DNA from: Paroedura picta | Taxonomy: Eukaryota; Chordata; Lepidosauria; Squamata; Gekkonidae | Assembly (NCBI RefSeq): GCF_049243985.1 | Contig: NC_135384.1 | Coordinates: 13,636,501 to 13,700,500 of the forward strand | DNA length: 64,000 bases | Direction: 5' to 3' | Shown here: positions 23,250-34,336 of the stretch, piece by piece | How positions within the stretch are numbered: position 1 is the first letter of the stretch | How the letters are laid out: each line of letters begins with the position of its first letter | Program-made: the position numbers and the translations under genes | Notes under the pieces: model-generated | What the model was told of the DNA's origin: nothing | The model's database searches: none | Seen by the model: the letters and a program-made list of their open reading frames with translations, nothing else

Positions 23250-24175
23250 ATGCAAATATTAAACTTGCTTCATTCAGCATTTTTCCATCTTCACCAGGCC
23301 TGGCTACTTGTGCCCTACCTGTCCGTTGATCACCTGGCCACAGTGATCCATGTGATGGTCACCTCTAGAACAGATTTCAGTAACTTGCCCTATGCAGGCC
23401 TGTGCTTGTCCTTGACCCAAAAATTGCATCTGGTAGAACAGGTGTAACTTGCATGAGGAAATTTGCTCTTAGAAGATTCTTTGGCGATGGTACAAAATGT
23501 AGTTGGTACAAAATGCATCTGCTAAGGTCCTCACAGGAACATCTTGGAGGGCCGATATCCAACCTGTGCTGATGCAGCTGCATTGGTTGCCAGTTGCTGC
23601 TTGGGTCTGGTTCAAGGTTTTGGCCTTGACCTTTAAGGCCCTTTGCAGTCTGGGTCCCTCATACCTGAGGGACTGCATGTTGCCCTATGCCCCCTGCAGG
23701 GCTTTATGCTCTGTGGGTACTAACTTGTTGGTTATTCCCAGCCCTAGAGAAGCACACATGGCCTTTTCATTCCTGGCCCCTAACTGGTGGAATGAACTCC
23801 TGGTCAAGCTGCGGGCCCTGCAAGAACTTTTAGAATTCCACAGGGCCTGCAAAATAGAACTCTTCCGCCAGGTCTACAGTTGAGGCCAGGGTGCTGAGGA
23901 AGATCAAGTTGGGCCCCCATGGTGCTAGATAGCACCTGGGCCATGTGACATTGATGCCCCTCCTCTAACCCCCATTATTAGGTATCTTGGGGGATGGGTG
24001 TTTGTGTCTTAATTACCACCTTGTTCTATATTCTTACTGTTGTTGTGTCCTGTTTTTAATGAGATTTTTAACAAAGGATTATTGTCACCTGCCACAAGCT
24101 GGTTCTGGAATAGGCAGGGAATAAATCCAATATTAATAATAACAATAAAAATAACAACAATAATAATAACAATTC
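23250..24175 (+). mobile_element. L2/CR1-type LINE, 3' third of RT and tail
   Basis: It encodes the RT C-terminal region in order: 'DHLATVIHVMVTSRTDFSN' and 'YAGLCLSL' (23320-23415), 'VQNASAKVLTGTSW' (23503), 'QLHWLPVAAWVWFKVLALTFKAL' (23575-23645), and 'FSFLAPNWWNELLVKLRALQEL' (23765-23830). It then has the 'tgccacaagc...ggcaggga' tail and an AATAA run. At least one frame break separates the blocks, so it is inactive. Confidence 0.8.
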
Positions 24176-24879
24176 TTGTCCTTGCCAGGATACTGTAGGT
24201 GGGCATGGCCACTGATATTGCCTGCAGGAAAAATGGAATGTGGAAATACCTGTGTTTCCTTCCCAATGGGCAATGGGATGCCAAAAATGGGACAGGGATG
24301 GGAGGGGGCTGGGCTGGCACCAATGTCATGTGGCTGTGAGGATTAATCCCACTGCCATACAAGTGCCAGCCTGTCACTTGTCCCACTGCCATACAACCCC
24401 ACCCCCCATTAAGAATCACTTGATTGAGGGTCAACTGAGGTTGAAGAGGAGTGAGATTTGAGAAAGATAAAATCATAGATTTATGGAGAAAATATATTAG
24501 GAAAGCAGTAGTAGATGGCTAGGAGATGCAGCATCTCAATCGAACAAACCAGGAAATAATTTAACAAGATATATATTAATCATTAACAAAACCCATTTAA
24601 CCTATATATTGGCATCGTGTGACTTCATTTTGGGCAGTGGTGGACCTTACTGACTAAATTTGGAAGCGAAATGGTGTGTGTGCTTTTGACAAAATTAAAA
24701 AAAAGAATATAATACTATTATTTAAAAATACTTATGAAGGTGAAAACTCAATACTAACAAGAACATTGCATCAGAATGCCTGACTTTCTTTGAGAATTTT
24801 AGCAGAACATGCCAAAAAAGATATGAATAAAAAAAGAAAAAAAAACTTTTCCTGGAAAGACTGGATTGTTTTGGTACAG
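24176..24879. other. Unassigned sequence
   Basis: No gene. 24290-24410 is moderately GC-rich and may be repeat debris. Confidence 0.35.
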
Positions 24880-25525
24880 TTGCATGTTGCCTGGCAGTGT
24901 AATGGCGGTCAATAAATACGCAACACCTTTCATTGGCGTGAAAGGCCACAACTTTATTGAACATAACCAAGGGTTGGCATGGCACGAGGTGAGGAGTGAT
25001 CCCCATGCAGCCGTCTGGCTGCTGACTTGGGCTCAAGAGGCGCCCTGGATCCTCCTTCCTCCCCGCCGGGAGAAAGGCTCCCTTGCCCCTTGAATGCCCT
25101 CCCCTGGGAGGAAGCCAGTTAATGGTTGCCGGGCGTCCACCGCGTACAACCATCCCTGCCTCCTGGCCCCGAGCCCCTGACCTTCCCAGCCGGGTAAGGC
25201 CACACTCGATGTCAGCCGGTCTCTTATTGAGACCCCCAACCCCAGGGACCAGTATGCAAACTGGTCCCTGGCCAAACTACTCCACCTCGTGCCCCCATTC
25301 CGCAGTTGTGACAAGAACTTGACAGTCGGGCGGGAGGGTGGGTGACTGTCCTCCGGCTCTCGACGAGGCAAAGGGGCGAATTCCCAGCCTCGTGGCGCTT
25401 ATATACAGCGCCTGAGACCCGCCCCTTGCCTTCGTCACACAGCAGGCAGACACCTTTGCGTCTCCTGCCCCGCCCTACTCCGCCGCGGCAACCACGGCCG
25501 CCGCTAAATCGCGGCCGTTCTTTAT
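24880..25525 (-). mobile_element. GC-rich LTR-like fossil (unclassified)
   Basis: Read on the minus strand, this GC-rich block has a TATA-box-like 'tatataagcgcc' near its middle-left part, about 430 bases later 'caataaagttgtggcc', and then 'gtgttgcgtatttattgacc'. That is the U3-R-U5 order of an LTR, with the same 'aataaag.tgtggcc' phrase as the LTR-like elements at 47332 and 59049. No internal region or second LTR is present, so it would be a solo LTR. The surrounding DNA is AT-rich, making the block a sharp island. Confidence 0.45.
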
Positions 25526-26039
25526 TTTGTAATATAATTTGATATTTCTATATCCTAGTGCATTTATTAATAAAATTTAAGGGACATAAACCCTTATTTT
25601 CCAATTATTTATCATTATTTATTTAGAAGATTTATATGCCACCTTACCAGCAAACCTACTTGAGGTGACTTACAAAGGGAAACATAATGAAAATATAGCC
25701 TATAACAGTACCTCAACACTAGGAAGGAAAAACAGTATTAAAAAATTACAGATGGGCATGAACCAGCTCCTGAACTAAAGTCTGTGGTGAATTTTGGCTC
25801 CACAGAATTGTGCAGCACCATGGAGCTGCCTGGGACATTTTGGTTGTTATTTAAGAACTTGGTATTACTACCAAATGCCTAAAGGAACCCCCACCCCCGC
25901 CCCGCTACACCACTGGGCAGTGTAACTTTCTGCCTTGGCCGCCTCATCTGGACGCACAAATGTGGGCTGGATCTGGTCCAGTGGGGGAAATGCTTCCCTG
26001 TCTGGAACCAGGAAGAGTTGGGGCAATTGGCCCTAGGCA
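25526..26039. other. Unassigned, with a reverse LINE-tail fragment
   Basis: 25618-25690 ('ttatttagaagatttatatgccacc') looks like the reverse of a LINE/SINE tail. Nothing coding seen. Confidence 0.35.
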
Positions 26040-26390
26040 CAGAAAGATCCAGCCACCTCAGTGCATGCTCTAGTGACATCTAGGCTAGATTACTGCAATG
26101 TTTTCTATATGGGGCTGCCCTTCAAAACAGTTTGGAAACTTCAATTGGGACATAGGGATCATCCTTCCAGACTTGTCCCATCTACATTGCCTTCCAATTT
26201 GTTCACATGAATAATTAAAGGTGCTGGTCTTGACTTTCAAAACCCTATATGGTTTGTGACTGGCTTACCTGAAGAGCCACCTTCTTTATGGGCATGCCCA
26301 ACCAGTATGGCCATCTTCAGAAGCTCTGCTTTGGGTGCCCCTACCTTCTGAAATTAGGTCAAGGGCAATATAAGTGATTACGTATTTAAA
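26040..26390 (+). mobile_element. L2/CR1-type LINE 3' fragment
   Basis: Phrases 'gtgacatctaggctagattactgcaatg' (VTSRLDYCN) and 'actttcaaaaccctatatggtttg' match the same RT region as the element at 23250, in more decayed form. Confidence 0.6.
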
Positions 26391-26679
26391 TGAATGAATT
26401 AAATTCAGATTTAAAAAATTACATTGAATTTTTAAAAAATCAAACCAGGTTATTGTAAAAACTGCTCACTGGAATTTTCATATAAACTCAAATCACACAC
26501 ACCCAAACCTCACCTAATCTTCTGAGCTCCCATATAAAGAAATTTGATTTGCTTATCATAGCAATGGATTTTTAATGCAATACGTCTAACATTTTTGCCT
26601 CTTTCAATCAACTCTCAAAGGTTAAAGGCAAATATTAAATGCAACAAGGTCCAACTAATAGTTGAACCTTGCATGAGGT

Positions 26680-26795
26680 CATAAAGGCAAAGGTAAAGGT
26701 ATCCCCTGCAAAGGTAAAGGTATCCCCTCTAGCGTTTTCATAGCAGACTCAATACGGGGTGGTTTGCCAGTACCTTCCCCGGTCATTACCGTTTG
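26680..26795 (-). mobile_element. Sauria-type SINE, 3' part
   Basis: This is the reverse complement of the end of the element at 9479: '(aaaggta)n' tail, 'ccctctagcgttttcat', 'gactcaatacggggtggtttgcc' and 'ccccggtcattaccgtt'. The tail repeat is duplicated. Confidence 0.7.
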
Positions 26796-26992
26796 AGGTC
26801 ATAGACCTCAGGAAAACATTTATGATCAGCAAGATAGGTGGTTTTATAATCAAAATATTGCTACAGTGAAGAGCTGGGAAATCATTAATCTGCTACACTG
26901 CTAGTGGGAAATATATGATATTGCAAATATTTAAGATATGTTCTTGTTATGGGGTTGGTTATGGGATTTGCAAAATAGCAGAGACAATGTTC

Positions 26993-27973
26993 TCAGAGCT
27001 TCCTTTTGTTCGTTCTCTTCTGCATTTTAAGTCTGCAAAGTTTCCTGAAACCTTTCCCCACTGCTTCCTTTACCTCTTTGTTTCTCAAGCTGTATATGAG
27101 GGGATTCAGCAGAGGGGTGAGAAGTGTATAAAACACAGAGAACAATTTCTTCACCTCACTCAGTGAACCGATATCAGGTAAGACATAGACAATCATCAAC
27201 GAGCCATAGAAGAAAGACACCACAGTGAGGTGCGAGGAACAAGTGGAGAAAGCTTTCTGTTTGCCTGTAGTGGACGGGATTTTTAAAATGCTATTGATGA
27301 TGCAAATATAAGAAGTGAGGGTGATCAGAAGCGGGGGCAGAGTGCATATAAAAGAGACTGTAAATGCTATAATTTCCGCCAAAGTAGTATCATTGCAGGA
27401 GAGCATTACCAAAGGGGTGAAATCACAGAAAAAATGGTTGATTTTGTTAGGACCACAAAAATTCAGTCGTGACACCAGGAATATAAGGACACTGATACCC
27501 AGAGATCCACCTACCCATGATACAACAATCAAGAGGATGCAAATTCTACCATTCATAAGCATAGCGTAATGCAGTGGCTTGCATATAGCTAAATAACGAT
27601 CGTAAGACATTACTGCTAGAAAGTAACATTCCGTGCCTGCGAGAACCCCAAATAAATACAGTTGTGCAAGGCATGCGCTAACAGATATGGTTTTGTCCCC
27701 GCTCAGAAAACTAACCAGCATTCTTGGCAGGATAGCTGAGCTGTAGCAGGACTCCAAACAAGACAAGTTCCCCAAGAAGAAGTACATGGGGGTGTGAAGA
27801 TGTGAATCAAAGGCTACTAAAATCACAATGAGGATATTCCCTCCCATTGTTACGAGGTAAACGACTAGAAACAGTATAAAAAGTAAAATGTGTAGATTCT
27901 CTGCATTGAAGTCCAGGAGAATAAATGCCAAAGGAGCTGACTGGTTTCGTCCATCCAAGTTTACCAGGTGCAT
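26993..27973 (-). CDS. Olfactory receptor, family 11/6-like (OR-B1)
   Basis: An intact, intronless OR of 326 residues, the first member of the second OR clade. It has glycosylation site N10 (NQS), GN in TM1, HTPMYFF at 60-66, MSYDRYLAI at 122-130, KAFSTCSSHLTVV in TM6 and TPLLNPLIYSLRN in TM7. The ATG (27973-27971) directly follows a strong acceptor ('ctgctgtctcttag'). SYDRY, ILPRML after TM2 and CSSHLTVV separate it from the clade at 7-21 kb. D21 stands where most ORs have Gly in 'LLGF'. The C-terminal tail is long and very basic (KMQKRTNKRKL). The family number is a judgement from motifs, not a tree. Confidence 0.95.
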   Translation of the reverse strand: MHLVNLDGRNQSAPLAFILLDFNAENLHILLFILFLVVYLVTMGGNILIVILVAFDSHLHTPMYFFLGNLSCLESCYSSAILPRMLVSFLSGDKTISVSACLAQLYLFGVLAGTECYFLAVMSYDRYLAICKPLHYAMLMNGRICILLIVVSWVGGSLGISVLIFLVSRLNFCGPNKINHFFCDFTPLVMLSCNDTTLAEIIAFTVSFICTLPPLLITLTSYICIINSILKIPSTTGKQKAFSTCSSHLTVVSFFYGSLMIVYVLPDIGSLSEVKKLFSVFYTLLTPLLNPLIYSLRNKEVKEAVGKGFRKLCRLKMQKRTNKRKL

Positions 27974-27975
27974 CT
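27974..27975 (-). promoter_or_regulatory. Predicted 3' splice site touching the OR-B1 ATG
   Basis: AG preceded by the tract 'tttttctctgctgtctctt' on the minus strand, immediately before ATG. Confidence 0.65.
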
Positions 27976-28079
27976 AAGAGACAGCAGAGAAAAATCACAA
28001 CATGTTTAGGCTGGAGTATTGTATACATGTCTGTATTCACAGAGACATATTTGTCTAGTGATGGTAATTCCAGTGGCAA

Positions 28080-29789
28080 TACATACTGGCAGTTTTGGAT
28101 AGTGCAATACTTAATATTCTGATTCTTCTGTTCTTGGAGAATGAACCCATCTTGAGAGGTATCCTAGACCTTTTCCCAGAATATTTGCTGAAATTCAGAA
28201 CTCTGTCCATCAGTACAAACAGATTCTATTATGAAGTTTACAGTGAGGTGGAGGTGAGTCAGAAAGAGAAGATAAATATTGACCTGTGGTCAGCAATTTG
28301 TTTTCTGACTTTATCAGTTAAGGCAGGACAGTGACCTTCTCCCTCTCCTCAGGTGGTATGTTGGCAGATTCCGATGCAACAAAAACCATCTTTCTCATAT
28401 AACTTTAAAGTAATAACTGGGGTCAGAATTCAGCCTAGAATCTTCACTTCTTTACAGTATCACATGTGAGTGGAAAAGTTGTGCTATTAAATATTTTGAA
28501 ATAGAATAGGATTGAAATAAAATCTGAATCAGCATTATAATGGCTTAGTCATTTGGTTTCTCCAGATTGTGGATCGAGTGGGAATTTTGATTATCAATGA
28601 GTCCTTACCTTAAATGTAGCACACTCTGTACATTTGATGAGTGCAGTTGTCAAAATGTGTGCACAAACTAAATGATTTATTTAGGTGTTTCACACACAAA
28701 ATATCTCCAGTTTAATGTAAAGGAAGCCAACGCATGACTGGAAATCCTTCAAATAGTACATCAGAATTTCCATCTGGAAGCATCTTGAGGCATTAGGATT
28801 TTGTGGTATGGTGAACATCTGGATGTTAGCTATTGATCTGTGTCTTTCATTAATGTTTAAAGTGTATCAGTACTTTAATTTATCTGTTCATATAAACAGG
28901 CAAATTTACAAATCACCATGAAAATCTCAATGGAGTGAGACTTTGGAGAAGACAACAGTTGAATCATAAGGGAAATTAGCTTTAGTGGGACCGTCTAACA
29001 ATTATTGTATCAAAGATACATTAATTACACGATGGGAATAGAACCATGCCCAGCAAAATGCACACATAAAACAATAACAACATTTTCCTCTAACTTACCT
29101 AATATTACTCCTTACTATAGTCATTATTACATGTAGCATTCATAAATGAAGTTCCAATGAAAAGCAGCATATAAAATAGTCTTTTTTTCTTTTCTTTTTT
29201 GGTATGCAGTCAAAGGGGACTCATCCATCCCTTTTTGCCAAGAGAAAGGCTGGTTGGATCCCACAAATTGCCAAATAATCATGAAATCAAAAGACTGAAA
29301 ATACATGACAATTAAACTAAGATTAAAATGATTAAATAGGTTAGAAGCCAATTGGTATTCTGTTTTCAATCTTTACGCCTTTAGTTCCACCCAAAGTTTG
29401 TCAGCTGAGCAGTATTTTCATTCACTGCAGTATGAACTACATTGGAGATCAATCTTGATTGACATTTGTGCTCACAGGAAAGATCACGGCTAATTCAGCA
29501 CCTTCTTGACATGCAGCAAGTCCCATGCAGCATCATATGCTCAGGTTCTCTTTATTGGATAAAAGCATATAACAACTAATGCTCTTATTAAAAAATGGTG
29601 CTTTTTTCCTTTGCTTGTGTCAGGTGCTTGAGAACATATTTTCAGAATCTGATACACACAAACAGTGCAATCCTACACCTGGCTCTTCCATGTCCAACAG
29701 GCCTGGGACAGGCTCTATTGGACTTTGCAGTAGGCTAAGGGAACTCAGCAAGGACCCATGCAGTAACATTTTGGATCAGTTATAATTTC
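28080..29789. other. Unassigned intergenic sequence, no gene
   Basis: About 1.7 kb upstream of OR-B1, mostly AT-rich and unique-looking. It may contain the OR-B1 5' UTR exon and promoter, which I cannot place. Confidence 0.4.
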
Positions 29790-30640
29790 AGGATTAGAGT
29801 CAAGAGTAGGCCTGTGTAAAGTGAGTTACAGTAATCTAATATTAAGCTGACCATCTCATGGATCACCATGGCCAAGAAATCAGGAGTCAAGTAGGGTGCT
29901 AGTAGTTTGACCTAGTGAAGATGGAAAAATGCTTGCCTTGCTATGTTTGTGACTTGAGCATGTGGAGGTGACAATTGCACTCTTTCCAGGCAGGGAAAAC
30001 ATGCTTCCTCCTAGTCACAAGACTCTATCTTCAAAGGGTTCAACTTTGACTACTCTTCAGCCATCGCATCACCACCTCAAAATACTCAGCTAATGAGGGG
30101 CATCTGGTCAACCATCCATCAGGAGGTAGAGCTGGGTGTATTCTGCATATTGGTGACGCCCAAGCTCCAGATCAGTCTAGTGAGCAGGCTCATAAAGATG
30201 TTAAATAATGTCAGGGAGAGGACCACCCCCTTCATCACTCCACGTTGGAGTTAGCAGAGGTGCAACTGATTCTCCTTGATTGTGATCCATCAACCTCAGA
30301 GAGAGCCTGGATAGGTGAGAGCACGGCTTAGATGGGCCAGGGACAAGGTGGCAGATAAGGCACCCCATCAAGCCCAGGGGAGCATAGCCAATGAAGGGCA
30401 ATAGGAGATGGATAGCTAGGCATAGTCAGTCCAGAGGGCCAATTTCCACTGAGGGGCGAGAGCTAGTGTCAGGGAGATGGACTGCATGGAAAAAGGCGAG
30501 GTAGCTGTCTTTCAAAGGGAGGCTCCAGGAAAAAGTCATGGAGGAGATTGTTGGTCACCCATCTGGAGTACCAAGGACTCAACACAACAATGACAGCAAG
30601 CAACCAGGTAATGCTATCCCATCTTCCCCCATTCTGAGGA
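29790..30640 (-). mobile_element. CR1/L2-type LINE, RT domain fragment
   Basis: On the minus strand about 30100-30250 reads 'LTLFNIFMSLLTRLIWSLG' and then a decayed YADD-type 'QYAEYTQLYLL', the catalytic core order of a LINE reverse transcriptase. Several frame breaks make it inactive. The edges are approximate. Confidence 0.65.
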
Positions 30641-31104
30641 AGCCTCCTTTATTACAGGGACAGAGTAGCAAATTCCCAAAAGTTGTTAGAATGGGATAGC
30701 CAGATGTTGGCTTCCCGATGTCCTCTGTACCCCCTCCTCAATCCTGCGTCCTGGTATATGGAGGTGTTGCTTGAGAAAATGCAGGAGCTTAGATGACTAG
30801 AGTGAATTTGGAGGAAAACTCATGACAAAGTAATGAGAACATCGAATAGGACACTTATGAGAGTCTATGAGATGGTGGTGAGCATAGCAAAGAGCATAGT
30901 TGCCACCTACATTACTTCTGTGAGCTCATGCCTGGCACAATTGTTTATAGTGATTTGATCACTTACCACCCTCAAAGAAGGGTGCCAAAAGTAAGGGAAT
31001 TGAACATCAGCTGGGAGGCCTTTGAGAGCCATTTTGCAGATAAAATATCATCACTCCACCATGGCATAACCTCAACAGTTAATGCAGAACATGAACTGGA
31101 GGCC

Positions 31105-31232
31105 CCTTCAGCTGTGTGTCCCTCACAGGGTGTCTGTTGTGGGGAGAGGGAAGGGAAGACGACTGTAAGCTGCTTTGAGACTCCTTCAGGGAGAGAAAAG
31201 CGGCATATAAGAACCAAATCTTCCTCTTCAGT
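31105..31232 (+). mobile_element. tRNA-derived SINE, 3' part
   Basis: 'ctcacagggtgtctgttgtggggagaggg...gctgctttgagactccttcaggg...catataagaaccaaatcttc' matches the SINE at 48611. Confidence 0.7.
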
Positions 31233-31244
31233 TCTGAAAGCCTC

Positions 31245-31425
31245 ACTTCAAAATGGATATGGACATAATTGAGAGGGTGCTAAGGAGAGAGGAAAGAAAG
31301 ATCAGAAGTCTTGGAAACAAGCCCTATGAGGAAAGGCCAAGGGACTTGGGAATGTTCAGTCTGGAGAAGAAGTTACAGGGGACATGATTGCTCTCTTTAA
31401 GTATTTGAAAGCTTGGGTTTAAACT
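31245..31425 (+). mobile_element. CR1 LINE 3' fragment
   Basis: 'aacaagccctatgaggaaaggc...gacttgggaatgttcagtctggagaag...ggggacatgattgctctctttaagtatttgaaag' is the classic CR1 end, as at 42826. Confidence 0.75.
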
Positions 31426-31439
31426 ATGTGTAGATCAGT

Positions 31440-32065
31440 ATTATACAATGTTGTACCATTCTGGTTACGAGTTAAGGAAACTTTTACTTGTCACAGTGAT
31501 TTAAGAGAGCACGAGACTAAGCCTGTAGGTCAGAGAGCCCCAGTTTGCATACTGGGACTTCCTTGAACATGAGGGTCTCTGTAAGAGATCAAACTATAAC
31601 GTGTGTGGCCTTCCTGGCTGGGACTTGGGGCCAGGAGACTGGGTCTGCCAAAAGGAGGTGAGCACCTAGTTGGCTTCTGGTTAAGTTGCCTCCCGCAGAG
31701 GGGAATCCGAAGGCAAAGGGCCTGCTCTCCCGACTGGGGCAGGCCCCAGGGTGCCTACAGACCTCAGATTTGGCAAGCTGAATGGATGTGGGGTTCAGGC
31801 TTACAATTCTCATGCTTCACCAACCCTCTAAGGCAAGGGTAGTCAAACTGCGGCCCTCCAGATGTCCATACACTACAATTCCCATGACCCCCCGCCAGCA
31901 TTTGCTGGCAGGGGATCATGGGAATTGTAGTCCATGGACATCTGGATGGCCGCAGTTTGACTACCCCTGTTCCAAGGGGTTGGGATTGGGCACTGGTTGT
32001 GTCCATGTCAATGTCAAAGAAAAGTATCGCGTCTTATTTCGGCTGAGAAACGCCCGACTGCCAGT
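31440..32065 (+). mobile_element. Possible LTR-like fossil with a nested hAT
   Basis: Parts resemble the LTR-like elements at 47332 and 59049: 'gcctgctctcccgactgg', 'ggccccagggtgcct', and a 'cttatttc' end. It is split by the hAT MITE at 31834-31969. The similarity is weak and the edges are uncertain; no internal genes. Confidence 0.3.
31834..31969. mobile_element. hAT-type MITE
   Basis: A 136-base element with long inverted ends: 'caagggtagtcaaactgcgg' on the left and 'ccgcagtttgactacccctg' on the right, close to the hAT-Charlie terminal consensus. The inner part is also nearly palindromic around 'gccagcatttgctggc'. It is flanked by similar 8-base sites, ctctaagg and ttccaagg (6 of 8), fitting hAT target duplications. 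Confidence 0.75.
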
Positions 32066-32093
32066 CATTCAATGAAAATAAAACTGATACACC

Positions 32094-32099
32094 TTTATT
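32094..32099 (-). terminator. Candidate poly(A) signal of OR-B2
   Basis: AATAAA on the minus strand about 40 bases downstream of the stop codon. The matching place in the duplicate copy reads AATCAAA. Confidence 0.4.
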
Positions 32100-32138
32100 A
32101 CTAGCAAAAAAGAACAATTAAATAAATCAAAATTTCAA

Positions 32139-33122
32139 TCATGGATGAATAATTTCTTTTGTGTCACAGAAAACCCCCAGAACTGAAAGCACTGTTTTTC
32201 TAAGACTGCTCTTTACTTCTTGGTTCCTTAGGCTGTAGATGAAAGGGTTGACCATTGGAGTTAGAACTGCATACAAGAAAGAGAAGATCTTATTAAGATC
32301 TTTAACCTTCTCCATTGTTGGAAAAACATAGACAAACATTAAGGATCCATAAAAAATGGAAACTACAGTGAGATGAGAGGAGCAGGTGGAAAATGCCTTT
32401 TGTCTTCCAGTGATGGAAGGGATTTTCAGGATGGTTGTGATAATAAAAACATAGGATGCCACAGTTATGAGAAATGTTGGTAGAATCCCTAGGGATGATG
32501 TGATAAAAGCTGCCATTTCAACAATGTGAGTGTCACTGCAGGAAAGTCTCACGATTGGGGTGAAATCACAAAAGAAATGGTCGATTGTATATCGACTGCA
32601 AAAGTTAAGTTGTGACAGCAAACTTGTTAAGACGGTTATAAGAAGAAGACCAATAACCCATGATACTGCAACAAGCAGGATACACATTCTCTCATTCATA
32701 AGTATGGCATAATGCAAAGGTTTGCATATGGCCAGGTAGCGATCGTATGACATGACAGCAAAAAGGTAACATTCTGTAGCTCCCAGAGTAGAAAAGAAAT
32801 GCATCTGGAGAACACAGCCCAAAAGAGAGATGCTTTTGTCCCTTGTGACAAAACTAGCCAGCATTCTTGGTAATATAGTTGATGTATAGCAGGACTCTAA
32901 AAAGGACAGATTTGCCAGAAAGAAGTACATGGGTGTGTGGAGGTGCTGTTCCACCATTACCAAGACAACAAGGAGGAGATTGCCTGACAAAATCACAAGG
33001 TAGATAGCTAGAAATAATAAGAAAAGGAGAACATTTAAGTCCTCAGCATTGCCAAACCCTAGGAGGATGAATCTGGTGACGTCAGTTCTGTTTTGCCACT
33101 CTGAGTTTTCCACATGATGCAT
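32139..33122 (-). CDS. Olfactory receptor, family 11/6-like (OR-B2)
   Basis: An intact, intronless OR of 327 residues. It has glycosylation site N11 (NRT), GN in TM1, HTPMYFF at 62-68, MSYDRYLAI at 124-132, KAFSTCSSHLTVV in TM6 and NPFIYSLRN in TM7. I start at the ATG at 33122 because a strong acceptor ('gttatttacag') ends exactly before it; an in-frame ATG five codons upstream lies inside the predicted intron. It is a recent duplicate of OR-B3, with about 35 differences in 327 residues by my hand count. An AATAAA (minus strand, 32099-32094) lies about 40 bases past the stop. Confidence 0.95.
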   Translation of the reverse strand: MHHVENSEWQNRTDVTRFILLGFGNAEDLNVLLFLLFLAIYLVILSGNLLLVVLVMVEQHLHTPMYFFLANLSFLESCYTSTILPRMLASFVTRDKSISLLGCVLQMHFFSTLGATECYLFAVMSYDRYLAICKPLHYAILMNERMCILLVAVSWVIGLLLITVLTSLLSQLNFCSRYTIDHFFCDFTPIVRLSCSDTHIVEMAAFITSSLGILPTFLITVASYVFIITTILKIPSITGRQKAFSTCSSHLTVVSIFYGSLMFVYVFPTMEKVKDLNKIFSFLYAVLTPMVNPFIYSLRNQEVKSSLRKTVLSVLGVFCDTKEIIHP

Positions 33123-34336
33123 CTGTAAATAACACATGATTTAATGCATACTGAGCATGAAAAGGGTTAGGAATTAACGTCCTCCCTTTCTCACTCTCTT
33201 TCATACACCGTGCTATTCAGATAAAGGGAACGTGTAAAGATGCTTCCATAACTGCATGCAAACAAATTGATAAATAACTTATATAAATATAAAGGCAAGG
33301 GTGGAGAAGAATACAAAGCAAGACATAGGAAAGACATTAAAGGATTGATTGATTCATGAAAGACTACTGTAAGAAAGGCTGAAACATATGTGAAACAGCA
33401 GAAGACAGCAAACAATTTGGAGAACAAATAGCAAGCAGGGCATAGTCCAAGGAAGAGAAGGGAAGGAGCAAGAGCATACCATTAAACATTGATTAATATT
33501 TATCATCCTTCCTGTTAATCTTCTTCCTTCTCTCTGCTGTATCTTCTTTTATTGAAACATGCTGGGATTTAAATTAGCTGATGGTTGTCTCTTTCCATCT
33601 TCTTGGATCACATGAGGTTTTCTGCTGGTATAAGAAGGGCTTCTGATTTACAGGGAAAGCGTATGCCAAGGGTTATGGGTTATGGATGGATCAACATGGA
33701 AGAATACTGCAACAAGAAAGTGAGAACCCTACAACAACAAAGTTAGTAGGATGAGATCTGTGTGAAAAAAAGGTAGTCAGATCCCTTAGGACTGTGTGTG
33801 CTTTACTCACCGAATATACTGTAAATACATTGAAGACGGGAGTGTGGTGGACAAGCTGGTTTTCAAGTGAACTTGATTGACATTACGACATTTTCACTGT
33901 TGAATCCCAACAAGGATCTGGGGAACAGCAAAGGCTCTCTCCATCCAGATTTCAAAACCACAGTTTTAAGCAATTATACAACAGATTTAAACAAGAGATT
34001 GTGCCTGCTTCTGACAGTTTGCATCTATTTCTAGAAAATTTGGGTCTTTTCCTGCACCTTTCAGAATGCCAAATAAAATCTCTCTGGTTCACCTGTTTCT
34101 TTTGCTAGAATGAAATTAACTGCTGTATTCTTCTACTTTTATGGATGTGTACACACACAAAGAAACACACAGTTCAATTATATCAGCATTTTATTCTCAG
34201 TAGGATAAATATTTACAGAAAAGAGGCACAATGGTAATTATTTCTCCAAGCACATTTCTCTGTTAAATATATTTGTCCTATGGGATCATGGACAACATGG
34301 AACAGATAAATCACATTGATTCAGAATTAACAGACA

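Larger units (their letters stand above)
32085..34336. repeat. Segmental duplication, copy 1 (contains OR-B2)
   Basis: This block aligns from about 60 bases past the OR stop to about 1.2 kb upstream of its ATG with 36320-39352. The coding exon, the upstream flank ('ctctctttcatacaccgtgctattcag') and the far end ('caattatatcagcattttattctcag') are all shared. Confidence 0.8.

Noticed and set aside
23503-23883. 126-codon open frame
   Set aside because: Its phrases are those of a LINE reverse-transcriptase C-terminus, so it is not a host gene.
25033-25542. Open frames in the GC-rich island
   Set aside because: The block fits an LTR-like element better; no protein family is recognisable.
33123-33137. 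Earlier in-frame start for OR-B2
   Set aside because: A strong acceptor ends exactly before the ATG at 33122, so the upstream codons are probably intronic. The same holds for 37359-37394 in OR-B3.
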